Positions 1-9,292 of a stretch of 64,000 nt of DNA are shown piece after piece (within the stretch, counting starts at the first letter, position 1; every line of letters starts with the position of its first letter). The stretch comes from Streptomyces griseiscabiei (GTDB lineage Bacteria; Actinomycetota; Actinomycetes; Streptomycetales; Streptomycetaceae): NCBI RefSeq assembly GCF_020010925.1, contig NZ_JAGJBZ010000001.1:1178001-1242000 (forward strand), given 5' to 3'. The position numbers and the translations under genes were made by a program. The notes under the pieces were generated by a model that did not search any database, was not told the origin of the DNA, and saw nothing but the letters and a program-made list of their open reading frames with translations.

Positions 1-2952
1 TGCGGCCTCCGCTTCCTCCGGGTCGGCACGTTGTACGTGACTCACGATGAGGTCACGGACTCGCGCAACTCCATCGGCGTGATCGAGGATGTCTCCCGCT
101 CTATTCTCAGTATTCAGGCCGACTCCGTGTCGTACTAGGATGGTCAGCACCGCATGCAGGGCTCGCTTGCGAGAAGGCATGGACCACGGTGTGACGCTCG
201 TTGGTTCCACGTGCCGGTAGAGCGCACGGTGGTAGGCACCGAACGACTCGTAGTGGGAACGATCACGTGGTTTGGTAGAGCGGAAAAGCGTCACGATCAG
301 ACCCGGTACATCACGACGGCCAACACGACTGGTGGCCTGAATGTATTCCGATGTCGTCTTGGGTTGGCCATTCATGAGCATGAGGCCGAGCCGTGGAACG
401 TCGACCCCCACGGAGAGCATGTTGGTCGTGGCGAGGAAGGAGACGCTGCCGCGCTCTTTGAAGCTCTTGCCCAGGCGCTCAAGGAGCCGTGGCTGAGCGG
501 CGCGTGGGATATTGCTGGTGAGCTCGACTACCGAGTCGTCGTCCAGCTTGCGCCGCCGAGTATCGTCCTTCGTCAGATGTTCGAGGCGCGCGGGGATGTC
601 GTCTCGCGCGATCGTCACGGTTCGACCGAGTTCCCGCAGACTGTTGTGATACGCGACCGCGGTCCAGTACGCGTCCCGAAGGTCGTCGTCTTCACAGATC
701 TCTTTCGGGGCCTGCAAGGCGGCGGCACCCACGTGAACCGTCGAGGTCGAGGCGGTGTGCCCCTGTGCCATGACACCCACGTACAGACGCCCGGGCTTGT
801 CCTCGTCCGGCGAGGCGAAGTACGAGTGGCCCGCCTTGATCCCCGACGGAGGGAAGAGCTGTGCCGGGCGGCCGTAGAGGCTGCGAATCTGGTCCTGTGA
901 ACGCCGGATCGTCGCTGTCGACGCGATGACCTTCGGTACGGTGCCGCGCCAAGCGCACAGTTCGAGGATGGCGGACTCGTACAGACCGACAGTCGTCCCC
1001 AAAGGGCCCGCAAGCAAGTGCAGTTCGTCCTGGATCACAAGTGAGGGGGCGCGCTTGCCGTCCTTCCCGAAGAGATTGCCCGCCTTTGGCTCCCACGCGA
1101 GTCGTGCGAACTTGTCCACTGTCCCAAGTACGAACGTGGGCGGTTCCTCGTAGATCTGTTCGTCCACCACGGAGACCGGCAGCCGCTCGTGGAAGACGCA
1201 GGTGGTTCGAGGACAGAAGAATGAGGTGGTAACCCCGTCCGCCCTGATGCCGAAGTCTCCCTCCTGTCCCTGTCGTTCAGGAACGATCTCGGTGCCGCAC
1301 CAAGGACAGCGTTCCAGCAGAAAACGATCATCGGGCTCGTTCATCTGCTTCAGAACATCGAGCTCGTCCGCCGCAGCGGAGACCTTGTTCGGCGTCGTTT
1401 CCTTGCCCACCCAAAGGCCGATGGAAATGGGTTCCTCGCCCAGGTCGAAAGGCAGGGGCCCGTCGTGTCCCTTCCTGATGTATTCGAGGGCACAGATTGC
1501 CGTCGCCGTGCGTTGGAATTGCTGCGTGGTGAGCAGACTCAGCGTGTACCGGCTCAAAACGGCCGTACCGCCCCCGGCTGCGCCGAACCGAAGCCGGCGC
1601 CAGAGGATCTCGAAGCAGGCCGTGAGGAGGTACGCCTCCGTCTTGCCTCCACCTGTGGGGAACCAGATGAGGTCGACCGTCTTACGGTCATCGTGCTCAG
1701 GGTTCATCAGGCCCTCGACCACGAGCAGGAAGTAGGCCAGTTGGAACGGGTGCCACGCATAGTCGCCACTGGGCTCGGTCAGCTCAAGTACTTCGCTGTT
1801 CCTGCGGCGACGCTTCCCCGCCAGTTCCTGGCGGCTGTGGAACATTTGGAGCGCCATGGCTCTGTTGGCCAGGCGAAAGGCTTCACGTGCCTTGTTTCCT
1901 GAAGGGGTTGCCGCAGTGAGGGCTGTTACCCCGGACTTCATACGGTCGAGTGCGGTGCCGATGCGGCAGAGGATTCGTGCAGCGGGTGCGGCAGCCCATG
2001 GCTGCAGGTCCTTGCCCTGCGCCCGCTGTTTGTCGAACCAGTTGCCGTACCCCTGGACGAATGAATCCAGTTCGGCCCGGAGATCGTCTACTGGCAGTCC
2101 AGGCCGGGACAGGTACGCGAGATTGAGCACTGGCAGGTCCTTGGGCCCATCGGGCTTGATGTGCTGGACCACCTGCTGGGGCATGACCTGCGCTCGCACA
2201 GTGGTGACCTGGTCGGATTCGTCGTCCCACTCGACGGCGCATCCATGCCCCACGGCCCTGGTCACGATGTGCCGATACTGGACCCGAAGCTCCTGCTCCT
2301 CCTCATCGCGACTGTTGAGACGGATACTCGGATACTCGAGCACCGTCCCGCCGAGCGTCGTCATCTGAAGTTCGGCCTGGAAGAGCATCAGGTCGCGGTT
2401 CTTGTACGGGCTCTCCTCTTCGTCGTGCGCGTTGGCCAGAACACAGGTGACGAGATGGCCGGCAGCGAAGGGACGCCACCGCACGTGGAGACGACCGTGT
2501 CCCTCCAGAACGAGGATCGGGTCCGTCTGATCCGCAGTGACGGTTTCTGTCGCGCAGAGTCGCGGTTGCCTTCTCCAATTCCGACGTCCACCCTCACGCG
2601 ACGTAACGTAGCGTGAGGCCCCACACGTCACCTTGAGGCGAGACGCGTTGGTGAAGAAGGAGAAGCCCAGCGACGACGGAAGCCATGCATTGGCTTCGGC
2701 CACAGGGTCGTCGGCGAAGGTGTCCTCTTCCCCGTTCCCGGCCTGTGCCTCGTCGAAGGCCTGCTCGCCGTCTGCCTGCGAGTGCTCCAGCAGGGAAGCT
2801 CCACGCGGATACAACGTCCCCATCAGATAGCGACGGTCCGGCGGGTCGGCAAGGGTTTCGTCCCCGGCAACGGCCGGCCCGACCAACTGTCGGCGGAGGT
2901 ACCTGACGAACTCGGTGCGGTGCTCGGAGAGCCGTGATTCGGAGTCGTTCAC
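1..2952 (-). CDS. drmA: DISARM DrmA-like superfamily 2 helicase (3' end outside window)
   Basis: Open frame from GTG at 2952 running off the window, at least 984 codons. The N-terminus carries the LVGP and RRYLMGTLYP signatures I associate with DrmA. A Walker A motif (PTGGGKTEAYL) lies near residues 432-442, a CPWC...CPRTTC zinc-ribbon-like insert near 550-590, a DELHLLAGPLGTTVGLYE motif II block near 641, SATIRR (motif III), and QATSRVGRR (motif VI) near 870. DrmA is the helicase of DISARM phage defence, which works with DrmB and a methyltransferase. The start GTG overlaps the upstream NERD-helicase stop by 4 bp (GTGA), so the two are translationally coupled. No DrmB (DUF1998) or DrmC (PLD) gene is visible, but they could lie left of the window. 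The helicase call is certain; the DrmA assignment is from motif memory. Confidence 0.78.
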   Translation of the reverse strand, partial: MNDSESRLSEHRTEFVRYLRRQLVGPAVAGDETLADPPDRRYLMGTLYPRGASLLEHSQADGEQAFDEAQAGNGEEDTFADDPVAEANAWLPSSLGFSFFTNASRLKVTCGASRYVTSREGGRRNWRRQPRLCATETVTADQTDPILVLEGHGRLHVRWRPFAAGHLVTCVLANAHDEEESPYKNRDLMLFQAELQMTTLGGTVLEYPSIRLNSRDEEEQELRVQYRHIVTRAVGHGCAVEWDDESDQVTTVRAQVMPQQVVQHIKPDGPKDLPVLNLAYLSRPGLPVDDLRAELDSFVQGYGNWFDKQRAQGKDLQPWAAAPAARILCRIGTALDRMKSGVTALTAATPSGNKAREAFRLANRAMALQMFHSRQELAGKRRRRNSEVLELTEPSGDYAWHPFQLAYFLLVVEGLMNPEHDDRKTVDLIWFPTGGGKTEAYLLTACFEILWRRLRFGAAGGGTAVLSRYTLSLLTTQQFQRTATAICALEYIRKGHDGPLPFDLGEEPISIGLWVGKETTPNKVSAAADELDVLKQMNEPDDRFLLERCPWCGTEIVPERQGQEGDFGIRADGVTTSFFCPRTTCVFHERLPVSVVDEQIYEEPPTFVLGTVDKFARLAWEPKAGNLFGKDGKRAPSLVIQDELHLLAGPLGTTVGLYESAILELCAWRGTVPKVIASTATIRRSQDQIRSLYGRPAQLFPPSGIKAGHSYFASPDEDKPGRLYVGVMAQGHTASTSTVHVGAAALQAPKEICEDDDLRDAYWTAVAYHNSLRELGRTVTIARDDIPARLEHLTKDDTRRRKLDDDSVVELTSNIPRAAQPRLLERLGKSFKERGSVSFLATTNMLSVGVDVPRLGLMLMNGQPKTTSEYIQATSRVGRRDVPGLIVTLFRSTKPRDRSHYESFGAYHRALYRHVEPTSVTPWSMPSRKRALHAVLTILVRHGVGLNTENRAGDILDHADGVARVRDLIVSHVQRADPEEAEAA

Positions 2953-4565
2953 TTGAGACGCCCCTCCCCTGTCAATGCGGCCATGCCCAGGTCCTTCAGC
3001 TTCCGGCGGGTGCCGGGGCGGCAAGCGACCCAAAGCTGGGCGCGGGCCCTGGTCCAGGCGACGTAGAGGGCGTCGAGGCGACCCTCAAGGTGTTCGGGTT
3101 CAAGGTCGATCAGACAGACGACGTGGTTCTCGTGACCCTTGAAGTCCGAAACAGACGACCAGGTGAGACGATGCTTCGTGCGGTCGGTCCCCACTACATC
3201 GGCGAATCGCTCAATCCTGGAGGCTCGTTGTGACAGACGGACCGAGCTCGTTTCCCAATCCCCGGAGGCGGACAGCAGCGTGATATCCCGTGGCGAGACA
3301 CCTTCTCCCACGAGTTCGTTCACATAGGTGTCGAGTACGGTGGCCTCCTCTTGAGCGGTGTGCACGTCGACGTAACGGACCGGCTCCCCCTCGCCCGCAG
3401 AGGCAACGCCCAGGTCTGCGCCCGTATAGAAGTGGACCTGTTTGACGATCTGCACGGTGTTGCGACAGTTACGCTTCATAGGCCCGTACACGGAACCCAG
3501 AGGACGCAGATATTCCCAGGCATCGGGATCGTAGGCGTCCGGGGTCAGCACCTGGTTGTTCTGGTCCAGCATGAATATCCAGCGGCCCTCGGCAAGGCCA
3601 CCCGAGACCAGAGCCTCGAAGACATCGAGACTCTCGAAGGTCATCAGGTCCTGCGCCTCGTCCACGATCAGTTGGTCGAAGACGCGGTCCCGAACCTCGT
3701 CGAGGCGGTCGTATGGCAGGACTGTGATCGCGCCGTCGGTGAGGATGCGGCTCACGTGGGTCGCGAGTGTTGTGCTCGCGCAGGTGAACAGAACACTGCC
3801 GTGGGCAGACTTGCGACGGGCCGCCTCGGCGGCGAGGAACGTCTTTCCCGTGCCTGCGCCACCGGTCCAGATGAGGCGTGGATTGGACTCCAATTCGTCG
3901 AGCCTGTCGAACTGTTCGTTGGTGAGACGTTCGAAGGCGACGTCGAGATGTGTCAGGCGGGACTGCAGATTGGGTACAAGGTCGAAATCCGGTCGGATGG
4001 CTTCGAGCATCTTCTTGCGCAGGGAGGCAGAGACGGGGGTGCGGGCCCACCTGTTTCGCGCCAGCCAGAAGCGAGTGGCTCGTTCGATGCCCTGTGCCAG
4101 ACCACGCCCGCCGTCGTACGCAGTAGCGCCGAGATACTGTTGCGGCTCGAACTCAGTTGTGCGTCGAATATCGACGTCTGTGGTGATCACCAGGTATCCG
4201 CTGGGGACGCCCTGGTCTCTCAGGCCACCGACCAGGGCGCCGATCTCCCGCTCGAACTCGTGCATACCCCCACTGGCCTGCGCAAAAGGGCTCTCCTTCG
4301 GGCCTTCCTCCCGACCAGGCGGACCGTAGTACCACTTCCCGTCACTATGGTGGACCCGACCGCCCTTGACCTCGATGAAGAGCAGGATGTCGGGCATGAT
4401 GACGACGAAGTCGATCTCGCCGACACGCTTCCTGTGGTGCTTGGGGAGATGAACCGTGTGCAGGGCGACGCTCTGGTCGTCGGGAATCGCCTTGAGCGCG
4501 GCGAACACACTGTGCTCGGCCTGGCTCTTGGTGCTGCTTGAGATCTCGCTCGGAATGATCCGCAT
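2949..4565 (-). CDS. NERD-nuclease / UvrD-like helicase fusion protein
   Basis: About 538 residues. Residues 45-70 hold a NERD (nuclease-related, PD-(D/E)XK type) core with E50, D52 and the E65-V-K67 triad (GEIDF...FIEVKGG). A superfamily 1 ATPase/helicase follows: Walker A GGAGTGKT at 235-242, Walker B VDEAQD at 301-306, an LDQNNQ motif III near 333, and a UvrD-type motif VI, YVAWTRA, at 501-507. The ATG at 4565 is preferred because GGGGAG lies about 7 nt upstream; an in-frame TTG sits just before it. The gene overlaps the drmA-like GTG by 4 bp and is transcribed divergently from the sigma-ATPase operon. The family is predicted to nick or unwind DNA; fusions of this kind occur in phage-defence islands. 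The role here is inferred from context. Confidence 0.85.
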   Translation of the reverse strand: MRIIPSEISSSTKSQAEHSVFAALKAIPDDQSVALHTVHLPKHHRKRVGEIDFVVIMPDILLFIEVKGGRVHHSDGKWYYGPPGREEGPKESPFAQASGGMHEFEREIGALVGGLRDQGVPSGYLVITTDVDIRRTTEFEPQQYLGATAYDGGRGLAQGIERATRFWLARNRWARTPVSASLRKKMLEAIRPDFDLVPNLQSRLTHLDVAFERLTNEQFDRLDELESNPRLIWTGGAGTGKTFLAAEAARRKSAHGSVLFTCASTTLATHVSRILTDGAITVLPYDRLDEVRDRVFDQLIVDEAQDLMTFESLDVFEALVSGGLAEGRWIFMLDQNNQVLTPDAYDPDAWEYLRPLGSVYGPMKRNCRNTVQIVKQVHFYTGADLGVASAGEGEPVRYVDVHTAQEEATVLDTYVNELVGEGVSPRDITLLSASGDWETSSVRLSQRASRIERFADVVGTDRTKHRLTWSSVSDFKGHENHVVCLIDLEPEHLEGRLDALYVAWTRARAQLWVACRPGTRRKLKDLGMAALTGEGRLK

Positions 4566-4670
4566 CAACTCTCCCCATCGTCACGCCAACACGTCCTTAA
4601 ACTACCGAGTCGTGGATCGTCAGGGCACCATGGGTCGTGCGAGGAAGTGCTGGCAGCGGCGGTCCAATGA
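4566..4670. promoter_or_regulatory. Shared divergent promoter region of the island
   Basis: About 105 bp separates the divergent starts of the NERD-helicase (minus) and the sigma-XRE-ATPase operon (plus), so both transcripts must start here or inside the flanking genes. I see no convincing -10/-35 pair. A fusion protein with its own sigma-factor and helix-turn-helix domains starts beside this gap, which makes it a natural target for autoregulation. That is inference only. Confidence 0.4.
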
Positions 4671-7600
4671 GTGATGGACTACGCGGGGACAGAGACACGG
4701 TGCGGGCGCGGGGGCGTGATGACCACGGAGCAGGACGGCGCATCCAGCAGGCGAGCGGCTGAAGCTGGTTGGGATTTGCTCGTCGGCCTCATACGTCGGT
4801 TCACAGCCGAAGGAGTCGAACGCCGCACGGCTCTGGATCAGGTGATGAGGGCTGCGCGGCTCGACCCGCAGGAGACCCAGGCCTTCTGCGACGCCATGAC
4901 AGCGACAGAGGTGGACGACGAACCCGTCGAAGAGGAACCGTACTTCACACGGCGTGTACCCACCGAGGACACGACTGCCCTCGATGAAGTTCTCGACGAC
5001 TTGGATTCCCCCGAGGAGGAAGAGGAAGTCCCGGACCTCGAGTCCCTTCGAGGGACGGTGCGTGTCGACGATATGGACGCGGCACGCCGTACAGCTCGGG
5101 ATCTGCTCGAGGCCGATCGGAGGCGGACGAACCCGCACCGGCGTCTACTGAGCGCCGAGGAGGAAGTGGGGCTCTGCCTCTTGTTCCGAGGAGCCGGAAC
5201 ACCGTCGGAACCGTTGCCCGATGGCTACTTGGCGACATTGCCACGAGACAGTGAGGCACACAGGGCCCTATCCGCAATGGTCATCCACAATCAGCGTCTC
5301 GTTCATAAGATTCTGAACGGACTGGGGCACCGGCACGGGAGCCCCATGTACGATGATCTTGCGCAGCATGGCATGATTGGGCTCATCCGCGCCGTGGAGA
5401 AGTTTGACGTATCCATGGGGTGCAAGTTTTCAACCTATGCCACCTGGTGGATTCGACAACGCATTACTCGCGCCGTGGCCGATGAAGGAGCAGCCATTCG
5501 ACTCCCGGTCCACATTTGGACCGATGTGGAGAAGGTGCGAAAAAGGGAGCGGGAATTTCTCTCCCAGGGCAGAATCCCCAACGTTGATGACCTTGCCTTG
5601 GCATGTGACCTCAGTCCCGCAAAGGTGATGGAGTGTCTGCGATTGGGGCGCCGAGCACTTCTTTCTCTCGAACAACCTGTCGCCGAGAACGTGACTCTCG
5701 GAGAATTCGTGGTCGATGAGTTCTGGTCGGTACCAGGACCTGAACAAGCGCTGCGGTCAGAATTCGAGCGCGAGGAACTCTTCCAGCTGTTCGATGCGGG
5801 TGCACTCACGAAAAGAATTCGAAAAATTCTTCTACTACGGTACGGATTCATCGATGGCGAACCCTGGACACTGGAAGAAATTGGTAAGCACTTCACTGTC
5901 TCCCGAGAACGTATTAGACAGCTCGAGAAACGTGCACTGCAAGAGCTGAGGATCCAAATGGGACTGGATCCCGACGACCCCGAGTCGGAGCGCCGTCGAC
6001 TGAAAGCTGCTCGAAAGATCGCTCAGGAAGCCTCTGGGAAGACAGCGTTTCACAAAGGCGCAGGGAGACCGGAGGACGCTGGGGGCGGTGCGTCGCTTCC
6101 GGACACAAGCGTCGACGCATTCGAGGCAGAGAGCAGTTCCGACGAGAGAGAGGTAACAGTGGCCTCGCAGGGGACGGAGTTCGGTCGGTGGTTGACCGAG
6201 CGGATGCAAGAAAAGGGAACGGACGAAGGCGAACTGGCACACCGGCTGGGAGTGACGCGAGCAGTTGTCGAAGCTTGGCTGTACGACCGTTCCATGCCTC
6301 GCCCTGATCTTTTGGTCAGGGTGAGGGAGGTCTTCGGAGCCGAGAACGAATCCTCGCAGCACTCCACAGTTGGTCCGGAACGGCAGGACCAACCCGCGGA
6401 GACGTCAGTCGTGTGGTACCACCGCCCCGGTCATGACGATGGTGGCCGCGAGTTCGGCAACGCGGCGGCTTTCGCCTTCGAGGCGGATCTGGAGGTCCTT
6501 GCCCGTGAGGCGACCCAGAACAGCCTGGACGAGCGTGACAGGAGGAACAACCATCCGGTCAGGGTCTGTTACACCCTGCACGAACTGACGGGTGATGCTC
6601 TGGCCCGGTTCCGCACGGCGATCCGCTGGCACGACCTCCATCCGCACTACGAAGCGGCCGCCGCACAGGACCAGAAGGTCGGACGTGTCATCAGCGCCGG
6701 TCTGCGGGAGATGTTCGAGCGGGATCGGCTGGTCCTTCTTCGCGTCGATGACTACAACGCCAATGGGCTGACCGGTGACGACTACGAGGACGGCCGATTC
6801 GCCGCGGTGGTCCGGCGCCAACTCGAGAGCCGCAAGTCGGATGTGACAGCTGGCGGCTCATACGGCCTCGGGAAGGCCACGCTCTGGGCCACCAGCCGTC
6901 TGGGGCTCGTCCTCATGAACTCCACGCTGTCCGAACCACATGAGGGCCACTCCCAGCGGCGGCTGATCGGGCGGCTCGATCTGCCCTGGCGGGAGGTGAA
7001 CGGCAGGAGATTCGCCGGTCCCGCCTGGCTGGGTCGGCCGGATGGCGAGGCGGACAATGCAGAGGTGGTCCGCTCCTGGTGGGCCGACGCAGAGACGGTC
7101 GAGAACCTGCACCTCACCCGCGAGGGCGATGATCCTGGCACCTCTTTCTTGATCGTCGGAGCACATGATGTAGCCAGCCTCGCCGAGGCCGGGCAGGACC
7201 AGGAAAGCGACGCCGGCGACGACGAGGACAGCCTGGAGCGCATGCACCAGCGGTTGGTTCGCGCGCTCGGACGTAACTTCTGGGCCGCGATGACAGCGGG
7301 CGGCGACCGTCGGCCATTGCTGGAGGCATCGGTGCGGACGCTGCGCAATGGCGTGGAGTACCTTGAGGAGGAGCGGGTCGAGCCACACGTGCATCAACCC
7401 GCGCGTTCACGTGCTCTTCATGCCTTCCTGAGCGGCACCACGGTGGACCGCCTCACCGAAGCAGGTCAAGTAGCCCTCACCACAGTGCCGTTGAAGGTAC
7501 CCGAGAGGGACGGTCTCGCCGGTACGGCTGGCGAGCATCGGGCAGTGCTCCTCGTCACCGAGGCCACGGACGCCGATGGCAGGATCAACCAGGTCTCCGC

Positions 7601-8303
7601 GATGCGCGGCAATCGCATGACGGTCAAAACGAGCTGGGTTCCCGGTCTCCCTGTGGGGACCAACCCGTTCCAGGCAGTTCTGCTGGCCGGCCGGGCGGCA
7701 GGAGATGACGCGCCGTTCGCAGCTGAGGCCGAGGAGTTTCTGCGCTCCTCCGAGCCGCCGGAACACAACAAGTGGGGCCAGACCGAGGAGCTCAGGATGC
7801 GCTACTCACCAGCGGCCCATCGGCGGATTGCAGCGTTGACGACTGCAACCAACAGGGCCGTACACGAACTTGTGGCGATTCCCAAAGAGAAGAAGCCGGG
7901 CAGCACGAGCAAGTTGAGTAAGCGGCTCAAGATTTCTGGCAAGCCCACCAGCAAGGCCAGGGGAACCGTGACGCTTCCGAAGCTGGACGAATTGGACGCC
8001 GTGATCGGCCCCTCCGGTGCCTGGCAGATCATCGCCGAGGTCAAGGTCTCGTCTGAGGGAGGGCCGTGGCGCATGAGCCCCGTCGCCAAACTGGAGGTGC
8101 GCTCCGGCCCTCGTCCAATGGTCAAGTGGGCCGAACTCGTCGCTGTCAGCAACTGTGAACTTACCGACGGCGTACTACATTTCGCTCCAGGGACCCGCCG
8201 TGCTGTCTTTCGCGGTGTCACCGATGTGTCCACGCATCCCGTGCGAGCCGCGTTGACCGGTCTCGTTGTCGAACTGCACGAGAGCAAGGGAGGCGCCGCG
8301 TGA
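4671..8303 (+). CDS. Sigma-70-type factor / XRE-like HTH / GHKL (MORC-like) ATPase fusion
   Basis: A single uninterrupted frame of 1210 codons. Residues 155-430 are a complete sigma-70 family core: a region 1.2-like helix, region 2 (KFSTYATWWIRQRI, 252-265), region 3 (283-340) and region 4 (LEEIGKHFTVSRERIRQLEK, 401-420). Residues 500-556 form an XRE-like helix-turn-helix (ELAHRLGVTRAVVEAWL). From about 583 the protein reads as a GHKL ATPase: N box E613-x3-N617 (REATQNSLD), G1-type motif at D693 (RVDDYNANGL), G2-type loop GGSYGLGKATLW at 728-739. ATPases of this type are normally stand-alone. An internal GTG at 6411, with GGAG 9 nt upstream, could also produce the ATPase half alone. The start could be 4671 (GTG), 4674 (ATG) or 4719 (ATG). 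It overlaps the next gene by 4 bp. The sigma part from about 5.28 to 5.96 kb is visibly more A+T-rich than its neighbours, suggesting separate ancestry. Confidence 0.9.
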   Translation: MMDYAGTETRCGRGGVMTTEQDGASSRRAAEAGWDLLVGLIRRFTAEGVERRTALDQVMRAARLDPQETQAFCDAMTATEVDDEPVEEEPYFTRRVPTEDTTALDEVLDDLDSPEEEEEVPDLESLRGTVRVDDMDAARRTARDLLEADRRRTNPHRRLLSAEEEVGLCLLFRGAGTPSEPLPDGYLATLPRDSEAHRALSAMVIHNQRLVHKILNGLGHRHGSPMYDDLAQHGMIGLIRAVEKFDVSMGCKFSTYATWWIRQRITRAVADEGAAIRLPVHIWTDVEKVRKREREFLSQGRIPNVDDLALACDLSPAKVMECLRLGRRALLSLEQPVAENVTLGEFVVDEFWSVPGPEQALRSEFEREELFQLFDAGALTKRIRKILLLRYGFIDGEPWTLEEIGKHFTVSRERIRQLEKRALQELRIQMGLDPDDPESERRRLKAARKIAQEASGKTAFHKGAGRPEDAGGGASLPDTSVDAFEAESSSDEREVTVASQGTEFGRWLTERMQEKGTDEGELAHRLGVTRAVVEAWLYDRSMPRPDLLVRVREVFGAENESSQHSTVGPERQDQPAETSVVWYHRPGHDDGGREFGNAAAFAFEADLEVLAREATQNSLDERDRRNNHPVRVCYTLHELTGDALARFRTAIRWHDLHPHYEAAAAQDQKVGRVISAGLREMFERDRLVLLRVDDYNANGLTGDDYEDGRFAAVVRRQLESRKSDVTAGGSYGLGKATLWATSRLGLVLMNSTLSEPHEGHSQRRLIGRLDLPWREVNGRRFAGPAWLGRPDGEADNAEVVRSWWADAETVENLHLTREGDDPGTSFLIVGAHDVASLAEAGQDQESDAGDDEDSLERMHQRLVRALGRNFWAAMTAGGDRRPLLEASVRTLRNGVEYLEEERVEPHVHQPARSRALHAFLSGTTVDRLTEAGQVALTTVPLKVPERDGLAGTAGEHRAVLLVTEATDADGRINQVSAMRGNRMTVKTSWVPGLPVGTNPFQAVLLAGRAAGDDAPFAAEAEEFLRSSEPPEHNKWGQTEELRMRYSPAAHRRIAALTTATNRAVHELVAIPKEKKPGSTSKLSKRLKISGKPTSKARGTVTLPKLDELDAVIGPSGAWQIIAEVKVSSEGGPWRMSPVAKLEVRSGPRPMVKWAELVAVSNCELTDGVLHFAPGTRRAVFRGVTDVSTHPVRAALTGLVVELHESKGGAA

Positions 8304-9292
8304 GGGCCTACCCGTACCCCCGTCTGACCGGCCCGGTGACGGCGCGAGTCACGGCCGTGCGGCTGCGCGGCCCCGGCGACACTCGCGAGCAGTTGGACAC
8401 CAAGGGCTACTCGATTGTCGAGCAGGTCGTAGCACTCGGCAGAGCCGAGCGAGACGACTGGCAGACTGCAAGGATCGCCCTGACGGCAACCATCCCAACT
8501 CGTGAGATCGAGACGATCGGCCACTGGTCCGACATCGCGGTTGTCGCCGTTCTGACGGAGGGTGCCACCAACGCACGCACTGTTGCCCGGCTGGAGCCCG
8601 ATGTGGAGGGCGGCAGGAATTGGTCCGGGGAGATCGAGTTCGACCGGGACGAACACTTGGATCGCGCGTCCCTCGCTGTGCACGTGGTGGCCACTGTCGG
8701 GGGGATAGCTGGTCGGTTCATCGCCTCCACCGACCAGGAGTGGATGATCGATGTGACAGCCGATGCCCCGCTTCGGGATCGCCAACTCGACGTCAACACA
8801 GTCAGTTTCGCTCGGGGCGCGGAGTGGTTGCGGAGTTTTCGAGACGCACCCTGGATCGTGGACACCTCTGGACGGATGCCCACTGTCCGCCTGAACTCCG
8901 ACTTCGAGGGCCTTGCAGCGCTCGTGGAAGGCCAGGGCTCAAAAGTCGAGAATGTGGTCGGCGAGATCCTGCTGGCCCAGATGTGCGCCGACGTATGGAC
9001 TGCGGTCTTCCACACCGCCATCGGCGAGCTGGAGATCGAGGACGACGGGACTCCGCTCTTCCCGCCCGACTGGCGGGGTGCGGTGCTCCGAGAGATGCTC
9101 CCGGACATTGTCCCCGGGCGGTCGGAGGAGGACGCTCTCCGAGAGGTCCACATACGGCGCTCAGGCGAGGGGAGTTGGACCGATCTGCAGCCGCGCATCC
9201 AGTACGCAGCCGCACGTCGCGCCGAGGTTCCCAAGGCGTTGGCCGCCACTGTCCGCGACATCGAACGACTGGATCAGGAGACCCACGCGTGA
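8300..9292 (+). CDS. Uncharacterised island protein, second gene of the ATPase operon
   Basis: 330 residues from GTG 8300, which overlaps the stop of the sigma-ATPase gene (GTGA). A GGGAGG ribosome site lies 6-12 nt upstream. I do not recognise the family. The N-terminal half (about 1-170) has alternating hydrophobic strands and looks beta-rich; the C-terminal half (from about 190) looks helical and acidic-basic. No transmembrane segment, nuclease motif or nucleotide-binding loop is visible. The tight coupling on both sides suggests a partner of the GHKL ATPase, for example a specificity or assembly subunit. That is inference from position only. Confidence 0.85.
   Translation: MRAYPYPRLTGPVTARVTAVRLRGPGDTREQLDTKGYSIVEQVVALGRAERDDWQTARIALTATIPTREIETIGHWSDIAVVAVLTEGATNARTVARLEPDVEGGRNWSGEIEFDRDEHLDRASLAVHVVATVGGIAGRFIASTDQEWMIDVTADAPLRDRQLDVNTVSFARGAEWLRSFRDAPWIVDTSGRMPTVRLNSDFEGLAALVEGQGSKVENVVGEILLAQMCADVWTAVFHTAIGELEIEDDGTPLFPPDWRGAVLREMLPDIVPGRSEEDALREVHIRRSGEGSWTDLQPRIQYAAARRAEVPKALAATVRDIERLDQETHA

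Noticed and set aside
1..4568. A complete DISARM locus
   Set aside because: Only a DrmA-like helicase is visible. DrmB (DUF1998), DrmC (PLD) and DrmE are not in the window, and the neighbours differ from both DISARM classes.
8620..9288. N-terminal extension of the 9289-10176 protein
   Set aside because: It overlaps the preceding gene entirely, and its composition is the arginine/glycine-rich type of an out-of-frame shadow. A good AGGAG site supports GTG 9289.
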